A stretch of DNA of 64,000 nucleotides from Paenibacillus sp. FSL R5-0345 (GTDB lineage: Bacteria > Bacillota > Bacilli > Paenibacillales > Paenibacillaceae). The stretch is from positions 6,076,001-6,140,000 of the forward strand of contig NZ_CP009281.1 of NCBI RefSeq assembly GCF_000758585.1, read 5' to 3'. This document shows, one piece after another, positions 53,501 to 62,169 of this stretch (positions within the stretch are counted from its first letter, which is position 1; every line of letters begins with the position of its first letter). The notes beneath the pieces are model-generated. The model was given only the letters and a program-made list of their open reading frames with translations, was not told the DNA's origin and ran no database searches. The position numbers and the translations under genes were made by a program.

Positions 53501-54116
53501 CCCGGTTACGACGTTGGCCTTGAGCCGTACGCAGTTCTTCTTTGAGGAATTCCAGTTCTTTCTCAATGTCGATGTCTTGAAGAAGCTTCTTAACAGCTTC
53601 AGCACCCATGCCGGCTTGGAAACCGTAACCGTATTTTTCACGGTAGCTACGATATTCTTTTTCGGACAAAAGTTGTTTCTTTTCCAATGGTGTTTCACCT
53701 GGATCAGTTACAACATAAGAAGCGAAGTAGATAATCTCTTCAAGAGATCTTGGAGACATATCTAGTGCCAAGCCCATACGGCTTGGGATACCTTTGAAGT
53801 ACCAGATATGAGATACCGGAGCAGCCAATTCAATGTGACCCATACGTTCACGACGAACTTTAGCACGAGTAACTTCAACGCCACAACGGTCGCAGACTAC
53901 GCCCTTATAACGGACACGTTTGTATTTACCGCAATGACATTCCCAGTCTTTTTGCGGTCCAAAGATACGCTCGCAGAAAAGACCCTCTTTTTCCGGTTTC
54001 AATGTACGATAGTTAATGGTTTCCGGTTTCTTAACTTCTCCGCGGGACCATGAACGAATCTTCTCCGGAGAAGCGAGTCCGATTTTCATAAATTCAAAAT
54101 TGTTAACGTCCAACAA
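50505..54116 (-). CDS. rpoC: DNA-directed RNA polymerase subunit beta'
   Basis: A 1203-residue beta' subunit. The N-terminal zinc site [20 protein letters not shown], the catalytic [13 protein letters not shown] with the three Mg-binding Asp residues, the bridge helix region ([30 protein letters not shown]) and the second zinc site ([15 protein letters not shown]) are visible. The start is a TTG at 54116, 8 bases after AAGGAGG, matching the known MLDVNNF start. It follows rpoB by 115 bp. Confidence 0.98.
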   Translation of the reverse strand: [1203 protein letters not shown]

Positions 54117-54231
54117 GGAGCAACCCTCCTTAACCTAATCCTGATTTAGTACCGCTTTGCCCTCCTCTGACTGTTACATCAAAAGAGGGCGCGGTCCTTT
54201 ATAAAATGGAACTCTAAAGCTCCTAGCGTGA

Positions 54232-57200
54232 TTATTCTACTCCGACTTCTGCGCCTTCTAAATTGAGGCTTAGCTTGTCGCCTGACGTCTCGTCCTCATC
54301 GTCCAATTCTCTCATTTCAATTTCCTGCTCGTCACCGCTAAGAATCTTAACATCCATACCCAGGGACTGCAGTTCTTTGATCAATACTTTGAACGATTCA
54401 GGAACACCTGGTTCCGGTACATTTTCACCTTTGACGATGGATTCGTACGTTTTCACGCGACCAACCACGTCATCGGATTTCACGGTCAAGATTTCTTGCA
54501 ATGTATATGCAGCACCATAAGCTTCAAGCGCCCACACTTCCATCTCCCCGAAACGCTGTCCACCAAACTGAGCTTTACCACCCAGCGGCTGTTGCGTAAC
54601 TAATGAGTAAGGACCTGTTGAACGGGCGTGAATCTTATCATCAACCATGTGCGCCAGTTTAATCATATGCATGACGCCGACAGTAACTTCACGTTCGAAG
54701 CGTTCACCTGTCCGACCATCGTACAATACAGTCTTACCATTACGCTGCATACCTGCTTCTTCCATCGTATCAAACACGTCGTACTCACGCGCTCCGTCAA
54801 ATACCGGCGTTGCAATGTGAATACCCAGACGCAATGCGGCCATACCAATATGGACCTCGAGCACCTGTCCGATGTTCATACGAGAAGGAACGCCTAGAGG
54901 GTTAAGTACAACCTGTACTGGCGTACCGTCCGGAAGGAACGGCATATCTTCTTCTGGCAGGATACGGGCAACGACACCCTTGTTACCGTGACGTCCGGCC
55001 ATTTTGTCACCCTCAGAGATCTTACGTTTCTGAGCGATATAGACACGAACCAATTGATTTACACCAGGAGGCAGTTCATCACCGTTCTCACGTGTAAATA
55101 CTTTAACGTCCACGATAATACCATCACTACCGTGAGGAACGCGTAAAGAGGTATCCCGTACTTCACGAGCCTTCTCACCAAAGATAGCGTGCAGGAGACG
55201 TTCTTCTGCTGTCAGTTCAGTTACACCCTTCGGAGTAACCTTACCAACCAGAATGTCACCAGCGCTGATTTCCGCACCGATACGGATGATTCCACGCTCA
55301 TCAAGATTGCGCAGAGCTTCTTCACCCACGTTTGGAATATCACGAGTAATTTCTTCAGGTCCCAGTTTAGTGTCACGAGCTTCAGATTCGTATTCTTCGA
55401 TATGGATCGAAGTGTATACATCTTCCTTAACTAGTTTCTCACTTAACAGGATCGCATCCTCGTAGTTGTAACCTTCCCAAGTCATGAACGCAACGACAAC
55501 GTTGCGGCCAAGAGCAAGTTCGCCCATTTCTGTGGAAGGACCATCTGCCAGGATATCACCTTTCTTAACAATGTCCCCTCTTTTAGCAAGAGGACGTTGG
55601 TTAATACAGGTACCTTGGTTAGAACGCATAAATTTGTGTAATTTATATTTAACGATATCGCCTTTAACTTCTTTGCCTTCGACTGTTTCAACCCGGCGCA
55701 GCCAAATTTCATTAGCTGAAGAACGTTCGATAATACCGTCATACTTAGAAACAACACATACGCCAGAATCCTTAGCGGATTTATGCTCCATCCCTGTTCC
55801 GACCAGCGGAGCTTTAGGAATTAGAAGTGGAACGGCTTGACGCTGCATGTTAGATCCCATCAGTGCGCGGTTGGAGTCATCGTTCTCAAGGAACGGAATG
55901 AGCGCCGTAGCGACGGATACGACCTGTTTAGGCGAAACGTCCATGTAATCTACACGATTACTTGGCATCGTTGTAATGTTGTCAGAGTCTTTATTGTAAC
56001 GAACGATTACCATGTCTTCCTTAAAGGAGCCATCTTCGTCGATCAATACATTAGCCTGAGCAACTACATAATTATCTTCCTCATCAGCAGTCAGATAATC
56101 GATTTGTTCAGTTACCTTACCTGTCTTTGGATCTACCCAACGATATGGAGCTTCAATAAAGCCGTATTCGTTGATACGAGCAAAGGTAGACAAGGAGTTG
56201 ATCAATCCAATGTTCGGACCTTCCGGTGTTTCAATTGGACACATCCGACCGTAGTGACTGTGATGGACGTCACGAACTTCAAAGCCCGCGCGCTCACGTG
56301 TCAAACCACCGGGTCCGAGTGCAGATAGACGACGTTTATGCGTAAGTTCCGCAAGCGGGTTCGTCTGATCCATAAATTGAGACAACTGAGAGCTACCGAA
56401 GAACTCTTTAATGGACGCGATAACCGGACGAATATTGATCAGAGCTTGAGGAGTAATTGCATTAGCATCCTGAATCGACATTCTTTCACGCACAACGCGC
56501 TCCATACGGGACAAACCGATACGGAACTGATTCTGAAGAAGTTCACCCACAGAACGCAGACGACGGTTACCCAAATGGTCAATATCATCGGTATTACCAA
56601 TTCCGTGAAGCAAATTAATAAAGTAGCTGATCGAGGATATAATATCAGCTTGAGTAATGTGCTTAACAGACTTGTCGATGTTGCCGTTAGCGATCAGCTT
56701 AATAACCCGACCTTCTTCAATTGGCGAGAATACGTCAATCGTCTGAAGAGGAATATCTTCGCTGTCCATAACCCCACCAGTAACACGGTAGTTTTTAAAG
56801 GCAACATTCTTTTCGAAATATGGGATCAATTCATCAAGCAGTCTGCGATCGACCATTTGGCCGGACTCTGCCAGGATTTCTCCTGTAGCTTCGTCAACCA
56901 AAGGCTGAGCAAGACGTTGATTGAAAAGACGGTTCTTAATGTGTAGCTTTTTATTGATTTTGTAACGGCCTACATTGGCTAGGTCGTAGCGTTTTGGATC
57001 AAAGAAACGCGCGACCAGCAAACTTTTGGCATTGTCTAGTGTCGGCGGTTCGCCCGGACGCAAACGCTCGTAAATTTCAATAAGCGCCTTCTCCGTGGAG
57101 TCCGTGTTGTCTTTATCCAGCGTATTGCGAATATATTCATCATTGCCAAGCAATTCCAGAATTTCGGCATCACTACCGAAACCGAGAGCACGCAAAAGTA

Positions 57201-57777
57201 CGGTAACAGGAATTTTACGAGTCCGATCGATACGAACATACATAATATCCTTAGCGTCGGTCTCAAGTTCCAACCAGGCTCCGCGGTTCGGGATTACTGT
57301 GGCGGTGTAGGTTTTTTTGCCGTTCTTATCCACTTTTGTGCTGAAATAGACGCTTGGAGAGCGAACCAACTGGCTGACAATAACCCGTTCCGCACCGTTA
57401 ATAATAAAAGTGCCGGTCTCCGTCATCAGCGGGAAATCTCCCATGAACACTTCCTGCTCTTTGACCTCACCGGTCTCCTTATTAATGAGCCGCACCTTTA
57501 CACGCAGAGGAGCCGCATACGTCACGTCCCGCTCTTTAGCGTCGTCAACCGTATATTTTGGTTCACCCAGGCTGTAATCAATGAACTCTAGTACCAAATT
57601 ACCTGTGAAATCCTGGATCGGCGAGATGTCCTGAAACATTTCCCGCAATCCTTCCTCCAAAAACCAATCATACGATTTTTGTTGGATCTCGATCAGGTTC
57701 GGGACCTCGAGTACCTCGTTAATTCTCGCATAGCTCCGCCGAGTGCGTCGACCATACTGAACAAGATGTCCTGCCAA
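54232..57777 (-). CDS. rpoB: DNA-directed RNA polymerase subunit beta
   Basis: A 1181-residue beta subunit. The rifampicin pocket reads FFGSSQLSQFMDQTNPLAELTHKRRLSALGPGG with the usual Gln, Asp, His and Ser residues, so target-based rifampicin resistance is not expected. The C-terminal SYSLVTQQPLGGKAQFGGQRFGEMEVWALEAYGA is conserved and ends in an acidic tail. The start is a TTG at 57777 behind GGGGTGAG. It has a leader of about 370 bases from the promoter at 58158-58186. Confidence 0.98.
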   Translation of the reverse strand: MAGHLVQYGRRTRRSYARINEVLEVPNLIEIQQKSYDWFLEEGLREMFQDISPIQDFTGNLVLEFIDYSLGEPKYTVDDAKERDVTYAAPLRVKVRLINKETGEVKEQEVFMGDFPLMTETGTFIINGAERVIVSQLVRSPSVYFSTKVDKNGKKTYTATVIPNRGAWLELETDAKDIMYVRIDRTRKIPVTVLLRALGFGSDAEILELLGNDEYIRNTLDKDNTDSTEKALIEIYERLRPGEPPTLDNAKSLLVARFFDPKRYDLANVGRYKINKKLHIKNRLFNQRLAQPLVDEATGEILAESGQMVDRRLLDELIPYFEKNVAFKNYRVTGGVMDSEDIPLQTIDVFSPIEEGRVIKLIANGNIDKSVKHITQADIISSISYFINLLHGIGNTDDIDHLGNRRLRSVGELLQNQFRIGLSRMERVVRERMSIQDANAITPQALINIRPVIASIKEFFGSSQLSQFMDQTNPLAELTHKRRLSALGPGGLTRERAGFEVRDVHHSHYGRMCPIETPEGPNIGLINSLSTFARINEYGFIEAPYRWVDPKTGKVTEQIDYLTADEEDNYVVAQANVLIDEDGSFKEDMVIVRYNKDSDNITTMPSNRVDYMDVSPKQVVSVATALIPFLENDDSNRALMGSNMQRQAVPLLIPKAPLVGTGMEHKSAKDSGVCVVSKYDGIIERSSANEIWLRRVETVEGKEVKGDIVKYKLHKFMRSNQGTCINQRPLAKRGDIVKKGDILADGPSTEMGELALGRNVVVAFMTWEGYNYEDAILLSEKLVKEDVYTSIHIEEYESEARDTKLGPEEITRDIPNVGEEALRNLDERGIIRIGAEISAGDILVGKVTPKGVTELTAEERLLHAIFGEKAREVRDTSLRVPHGSDGIIVDVKVFTRENGDELPPGVNQLVRVYIAQKRKISEGDKMAGRHGNKGVVARILPEEDMPFLPDGTPVQVVLNPLGVPSRMNIGQVLEVHIGMAALRLGIHIATPVFDGAREYDVFDTMEEAGMQRNGKTVLYDGRTGERFEREVTVGVMHMIKLAHMVDDKIHARSTGPYSLVTQQPLGGKAQFGGQRFGEMEVWALEAYGAAYTLQEILTVKSDDVVGRVKTYESIVKGENVPEPGVPESFKVLIKELQSLGMDVKILSGDEQEIEMRELDDEDETSGDKLSLNLEGAEVGVE

Positions 57778-58200
57778 CTTTACTCACCCCTCATGTCTAC
57801 TCACTTAAAAATTGATTGCGAACCCTTGTTTGGAACCGTATAATGGAACCATACTACAAGGATTCAGTCATAAATAAAAGAAAAGCCCTTATCGAAATCT
57901 TCGAAAAAAGAGCGCACTTATCCATGACCAAAATACTCCTTATCCAGTAGATTTGCCCAAAACGTACATATTATACGTCACCAAGCAACAGTTTATGCGC
58001 TATTATCTATTACCGCGTAACACTCGCTACGCCAGAGCATAGAGAACCAATTCGCACAAAACTTGCCGTACGGCTTGCGCTAGCCGGCGACAATATATCG
58101 CTTGACATTTTCAGCAAACTAAAGACATGGAGCCTATCTTAATACTGACATTTTATAATAATACCATTATCACTATCACATGTCAATAACCTATTGATTT
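57778..58200. other. 423-bp gap before rpoB, long rpoB leader
   Basis: The gap holds a near-consensus promoter right after ybxB and then about 370 bases of leader. I see no gene. Small inverted repeats occur (GCTAGCC/GGC, and TATTATACG near 57970), but none is a clear terminator. A second -10-like TATAAT at about 57970 (minus) has no good -35. The leader may carry an attenuation or stringent-control element. Confidence 0.5.
58158..58186 (-). promoter_or_regulatory. Predicted rpoBC promoter
   Basis: Perfect TTGACA (58186-58181), 17-bp spacer and TATTAT (58163-58158), 14 bp after the ybxB stop. Confidence 0.8.
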
Positions 58201-58800
58201 TTATTTCTGAGCTTTAATAATACGATAACCTTTATCTTTCCCCACTTCTTCCACATTCGAGAACAAGCTTTCAAGTTTAGCTACCGCTGACGGAGCACCC
58301 TGCTTCTTCTGAATAACAATCCACAGAAAGCCACCCTCATTCAAATGATCATAAGCTTCTTCAAAAATCTGATGCACTACAGCTTTTCCTGCACGTATCG
58401 GAGGATTGGTAAGAATCACATCGAACTTTTGTTGTTCATTCAATGCGCCGAGTACATCGCTTTCCATTACCGTAACATTCCGGATTCCATTGTGCTGAGC
58501 ATTCTCACGCGCAAGTTCTACCGCACGACTGTTAATATCAATCATCGTCACTTGCCCTTTGGGGGCTAGGTATGCTGCACTTATGCCTATCGGTCCATAT
58601 CCGCAACCCACATCAAGCACTGCCGAACCGTCCGGAATGATCATAGCTTCAATAAGAACTCGGCTACCGTAATCGATATCTCCTTTAGAGAAAACACCCG
58701 CATCGCTCGTAAAACGAAAGCTTTTGCCTCTTAGAACGGTGTCGATGGTACGTCTGTCATGACGCACTTCCGGTTGCTGCGAATAATAATGTTGCGACAT
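58201..58800 (-). CDS. ybxB: Class I SAM-dependent methyltransferase, YbxB (RsmC-like)
   Basis: A 199-residue methyltransferase. The SAM site is VLDVGCGYGPIGISAAYL, and the target motif is DVILTNPPIRAGKAV, where NPPI(R) is typical of RsmC-like enzymes that methylate guanine N2 in 16S rRNA. It is a single-domain form, as in Gram-positives. It lies between rplL and rpoB as in B. subtilis. The substrate is inferred from the family. Confidence 0.92.
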   Translation of the reverse strand: MSQHYYSQQPEVRHDRRTIDTVLRGKSFRFTSDAGVFSKGDIDYGSRVLIEAMIIPDGSAVLDVGCGYGPIGISAAYLAPKGQVTMIDINSRAVELARENAQHNGIRNVTVMESDVLGALNEQQKFDVILTNPPIRAGKAVVHQIFEEAYDHLNEGGFLWIVIQKKQGAPSAVAKLESLFSNVEEVGKDKGYRIIKAQK

Positions 58801-58867
58801 CTCTATCCTCCCTTTCCTTTATGTTAATAGTTTGTATTTACAAAACCCTACTAACTCTATTTATAAA

Positions 58868-58897
58868 ATAAACCCCTTGAACAAGTTCAAGGGGTTT
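58868..58897 (-). terminator. Intrinsic terminator after rplL
   Basis: A 12-bp stem AACCCCTTGAAC/GTTCAAGGGGTT followed on the minus strand by TATTTT, 16 bp after the rplL stop. Confidence 0.88.
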
Positions 58898-58912
58898 TCA
58901 GTATAGAAGGAA

Positions 58913-59272
58913 TTACTTCACTTCTACAGCTGCGCCTGCTTCTTCCAATTTTGCTTTAGTAGCTTCGGCTTCTTCTTTGCTTACTTTTTCTTTGATTGCT
59001 TTTGGTGCGTTGTCTACAAGGTCTTTAGCTTCTTTCAAGCCAAGGCCTGTGATTTCGCGAACGATTTTGATAACGTTGATTTTGGAAGCGCCAGCGCCTG
59101 TCAAAATTACGTCAAATTCGGATTGCTCTTCAGCAACTGCTGCTACCGCACCGCCAGCTGCTACTGGAGCTGCTGCTGTTACGCCGAATTCTTCTTCAAT
59201 TGCTTTAACCAGGTCGTTCAGTTCCAATACGCTCATGCCTTTAATTGCTTCCAAGATTGCTTCTTTACTCAT
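58913..59272 (-). CDS. rplL: 50S ribosomal protein L7/L12
   Basis: A 119-residue L7/L12 with an N-terminal dimerisation helix (SKEAILEAIKGMSVLELNDLVKAIEEEFGV), an Ala/Val hinge, and the C-terminal factor-binding domain (KINVIKIVREITGLGLKEAKDLVD). It follows rplJ by 66 bp and ends at a strong terminator. Confidence 0.98.
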   Translation of the reverse strand: MSKEAILEAIKGMSVLELNDLVKAIEEEFGVTAAAPVAAGGAVAAVAEEQSEFDVILTGAGASKINVIKIVREITGLGLKEAKDLVDNAPKAIKEKVSKEEAEATKAKLEEAGAAVEVK

Positions 59273-59338
59273 GATTGAACCTCCATTTATAATTTAAATT
59301 TGTTTGTGGTAATGATTTATGCTGCAAGAGTCAAAGGC

Positions 59339-59842
59339 TTACGCGCTTTGTTCTTCTTTTTCAGCAACAGCTTTAACTGCAAGCGCGAAGTTGCGCATTG
59401 GAGCTTGAAGTACGCTAAGCAGCATGGACAGCAAACCATCGCGGGATGGAAGCTCAGCCAGTGCTTTCAGTTGGTCCGCGTCGATGACACGTCCTTCTAC
59501 TACGCCGCCTTTCAATTTCAAAGCGTCGTTTTTCTTGGCGAAATCGTTCAAAATTTTAGCTGGAGCTACTGCATCAGTTGCGCTGAATGCGATAGCTGTT
59601 GGACCAGTCAAAACTTCATCCAACTCAGTCAACTCAGCCGCAGCAGTTGCGCGACGTAGCAATGTGTTCTTCAGGACTTGAAACTCAACGCCAGCTTCAC
59701 GAAGTTGCTTACGCAGTTCAGTCACTTGGGAAACGTTCAATCCACGGTAGTCCGCTACAACAGTCGAAAGACTGTTTTGCAGTTTCGCAGTAACAACGTC
59801 AACCGCATCCTGTTTTGCTTGAATTACTTTTGCATTTGCCAA
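59339..59842 (-). CDS. rplJ: 50S ribosomal protein L10
   Basis: A 167-residue L10, the base of the L7/L12 stalk (NAKVIQAKQDAVDVVTAKL, later LPSRDGLLSMLLSVLQAPMRN). The start is a TTG at 59842, 8 bases after AGGAGG, giving the conserved ANAKVI N-terminus; the GTG at 59851 is in the site itself. A structured L10 leader precedes it. Confidence 0.96.
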   Translation of the reverse strand: MANAKVIQAKQDAVDVVTAKLQNSLSTVVADYRGLNVSQVTELRKQLREAGVEFQVLKNTLLRRATAAAELTELDEVLTGPTAIAFSATDAVAPAKILNDFAKKNDALKLKGGVVEGRVIDADQLKALAELPSRDGLLSMLLSVLQAPMRNFALAVKAVAEKEEQSA

Positions 59843-59871
59843 TGTATACACCTCCTGAAAATTTATGTGTC

Positions 59872-60060
59872 GGCGTCCTTTCCAAGGAAAGCATCACCGC
59901 TCCTACGCAGGCATTAGAAAAGCCTCCGCAGAATCACGAAGGCTTGATAAAACGAAAGTTATACGAGCGAGCTCGTTACTTCTTGTTTCTATCACAACAC
60001 CTCGGTAGGGAATTAAGCACTAAGGCACCTACTGTCTACGGTAAGCATATTCAAGGTTAA
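59872..60060 (-). promoter_or_regulatory. L10 ribosomal-protein leader with attenuator
   Basis: The RNA has the conserved segment AGGTGCCTTAGTGCTTAATTCCCTACCGAGGTG-like block (about 60042-60000), the L10(L12)4 binding site of Bacillales. Further down AGCCTTCG...CGGAGGCTTTTC (about 59942-59912) forms a terminator-like hairpin. Excess L10 would favour that hairpin and lower rplJL expression. Assignment is from remembered family sequence; the fold was not computed. Confidence 0.75.
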
Positions 60061-60090
60061 GATTGATACCTTAAGTTTCACAACTGTTAT

Positions 60091-60119
60091 AGATTATCAA
60101 AATTGACTCAAAGAGTCAA
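60091..60119 (-). promoter_or_regulatory. Predicted rplJ-rplL promoter
   Basis: TTGACT (60119-60114), 17-bp spacer and TAATCT (60096-60091), just after rplA. The -35 lies in a perfect inverted repeat TTGACTC-TTT-GAGTCAA (60103-60119). Confidence 0.7.
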
Positions 60120-60126
60120 CCCTTAT

Positions 60127-60819
60127 TTATCTGAAGACGGTTGTGTTCACACGAGCGCTAGGACCCATTGTGGAAGAAATCGAGATGCCTTTAAGGTATA
60201 CACCTTTAGCAGCAGCTGGTTTCGCACGGTTCAAAGCGTCGATAAGAGCTTTAAGGTTATCGTTCAATTGTGCAGCATCAAAGGACACTTTGCCGATTGG
60301 CGCGTGAATTTGACCTGCTTTGTCGAGACGGTATTCGATTTTACCGGCTTTGATTTCTTGCACAGCCTTGGAAACATCGAATGTAACTGTGCCGGCTTTA
60401 GGGTTAGGCATAAGACCTTTACCACCAAGCAGACGACCTAGTTTACCGACTTCACTCATCATGTCAGGTGTAGCTACGCAGACATCAAATTCAAACCAGC
60501 CTTGTTGAATTTTGTTGATCATGTCTTGATCACCAACAAAATCCGCGCCAGCAGCTTCTGCCTCTTTCGCTTTTTCACCTTTTGCAAATACAAGCACGCG
60601 TTGTGTTTTACCAGTGCCGTGAGGCAAGACAACAACACCACGAACTGCTTGGTCTTGTTTACGCGGGTCTACACCCAGACGAACTGCTGCTTCAACGGTT
60701 TCGTCGAATTTTGCAGTCGCTGCCTTTTTCACAAGCTCTACAGCTTCTGAAGGCTCGTAAGTTGCTTCGCTGTTGATCAGCTTAGCAGCTTCTTGGTATT
60801 TCTTACCATGTTTAGCCAT
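60127..60819 (-). CDS. rplA: 50S ribosomal protein L1
   Basis: A 230-residue L1 (AKHGKKYQEAAKLINSEATYEPSEAVELVKK, GLMPNPKAGTVTFDVSKAVQEIKAGKIEYRLDK). It forms the mobile L1 stalk and in bacteria represses the rplK-rplA mRNA. The start is the ATG at 60819 behind AAGGAGGA; a longer frame runs back into the gap without a site. Confidence 0.97.
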   Translation of the reverse strand: MAKHGKKYQEAAKLINSEATYEPSEAVELVKKAATAKFDETVEAAVRLGVDPRKQDQAVRGVVVLPHGTGKTQRVLVFAKGEKAKEAEAAGADFVGDQDMINKIQQGWFEFDVCVATPDMMSEVGKLGRLLGGKGLMPNPKAGTVTFDVSKAVQEIKAGKIEYRLDKAGQIHAPIGKVSFDAAQLNDNLKALIDALNRAKPAAAKGVYLKGISISSTMGPSARVNTTVFR

Positions 60820-60901
60820 GAAAATGTTCCTCCTTTGTGGTGTTAGCGGAAATTCCTCCCACATACTTGCGGGTCACGAATGACCGATTCTTCGAAAACT
60901 A

Positions 60902-61327
60902 CTAGTCTTCGATTGTGATACCCATACTGCGAGCAGTACCTTCAACCATACGCATTGCAGCTTCTACAGATGCAGCGTTAAGGTCGGGCATTTTTGTTTC
61001 AGCAATTTCACGAACCGCTGCGCGGCCGATTTTTGCTACTTTTTTCTTGTTTGGTTCGCCGGATCCTTTTTCTACTTTAGCAGCGATGCGAAGCAGAACA
61101 GCAGCCGGAGGAGTTTTAGTGATGAACGTAAAGGAACGGTCTTCAAATACTGTAATTTCAACCGGAATGATCAAGCCAGCCTGGTCGGCAGTACGAGCAT
61201 TAAATTCCTTACAGAATGCCATGATGTTGACACCTGCTTGACCTAACGCCGGACCTACTGGAGGCGCTGGATTCGCTTTCCCTGCAGGAATCTGCAGTTT
61301 CACCATTTTAATAACTTTTTTAGCCAT
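60902..61327 (-). CDS. rplK: 50S ribosomal protein L11
   Basis: A 141-residue L11 (KKVIKMVKLQIPAGKANPAPPVGPALGQAGVNIMAFCKEFNART) with the proline-rich N-terminal domain intact; thiostrepton and RelA act through this region. The start is the ATG at 61327 behind AAGGAGGTG. It follows nusG by 75 bp. Confidence 0.97.
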   Translation of the reverse strand: MAKKVIKMVKLQIPAGKANPAPPVGPALGQAGVNIMAFCKEFNARTADQAGLIIPVEITVFEDRSFTFITKTPPAAVLLRIAAKVEKGSGEPNKKKVAKIGRAAVREIAETKMPDLNAASVEAAMRMVEGTARSMGITIED

Positions 61328-61402
61328 GAGTGACACCTCCTTGCAAAAATAGTGGTCTTCGAACGCCATTAGCGCTCTCCCACAAGAAACCCTTAGCTTA
61401 TG

Positions 61403-61936
61403 TTATATTTTCTCCACTTGAGTGAAATCCAACTCTAGCGGGGTTTCCCGTCCAAACATGTTAACATGCACTTTAATCTTGCTCTTGTCAGCCAAAATTT
61501 CTTCCACGGAACCCACAAAATTCGCAAACGGACCAACCATAATACGTACGGATTCCTTGATTTCGAAATCAATCTTCGCTTTAGGTTCAACCATGCCCAT
61601 ATGCTTCAGAATTTGTTCTACCTCTTCCGGAAGCAAAGCTGTCGGTTTAGACCCTGAGCCTGTCGAACCAACAAATCCAGTAACGCCCGGAGTATTGCGG
61701 ACAACATACCAGGAATCATCAGTCTGAACCATTTCCACCAAAACATAACCCGGGTAAACTTTACGCATGACGGTTTTTTTCTTACCGTCTTTGTTTACGA
61801 TTTCTTCTTCCATAGGAACAAGAACGCGGAATATTTTGTCTTCCATGCCCATGGACTCAACGCGCTTTTCCAAATTGGCTTTGACCTTATTCTCATACCC
61901 AGAATAGGTATGAACGACATACCATCTTTTTTCCAT
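61403..61936 (-). CDS. nusG: Transcription termination/antitermination factor NusG
   Basis: A 177-residue NusG with an NGN domain (KRWYVVHTYSGYENKVKANLEKRV, RKVYPGYVLVEMVQTDDSWYVVRNTPGVTGFVG) and a C-terminal KOW (ESVRIMVGPFANFVGSVEEI). It is 21 bp after secE. Known roles are pausing and Rho- or ribosome-linked control. Confidence 0.97.
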   Translation of the reverse strand: MEKRWYVVHTYSGYENKVKANLEKRVESMGMEDKIFRVLVPMEEEIVNKDGKKKTVMRKVYPGYVLVEMVQTDDSWYVVRNTPGVTGFVGSTGSGSKPTALLPEEVEQILKHMGMVEPKAKIDFEIKESVRIMVGPFANFVGSVEEILADKSKIKVHVNMFGRETPLELDFTQVEKI

Positions 61937-61957
61937 ATCAAGCCACCTGGGACCTCT

Positions 61958-62149
61958 CTAAATAATCGCTTCAATCACAGCGGAAATACCGATGTCCAGA
62001 ACCCAGAAGTAAATAGCGACAACTACAATTGTACCGAGAACGATCAATGTATAGTTGGTCAATTCTTTACGACTTGGCCAGCGAACCTTTTTGAGTTCAC
62101 TCCAGCTCTCAGTGAAAAAGGAAAACATAGACTTGAAACTACGTTTCAT
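61958..62149 (-). CDS. secE: Preprotein translocase subunit SecE
   Basis: A 63-residue single-span SecE: amphipathic KSMFSFFTESWSELKKVRWPSRKEL then TLIVLGTIVVVAIYFWVLDIGISAVIEAII. The short Gram-positive form. It lies between rpmGB and nusG, 20 bp after rpmGB. Confidence 0.96.
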   Translation of the reverse strand: MKRSFKSMFSFFTESWSELKKVRWPSRKELTNYTLIVLGTIVVVAIYFWVLDIGISAVIEAII

Positions 62150-62169
62150 GCCGACTACACCTCCACAGA

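Noticed and set aside
54232..57777. Rifampicin-resistance changes in rpoB
   Set aside because: The pocket residues in the SSQLSQFMDQTN and THKRRLSALG segments are the usual ones.
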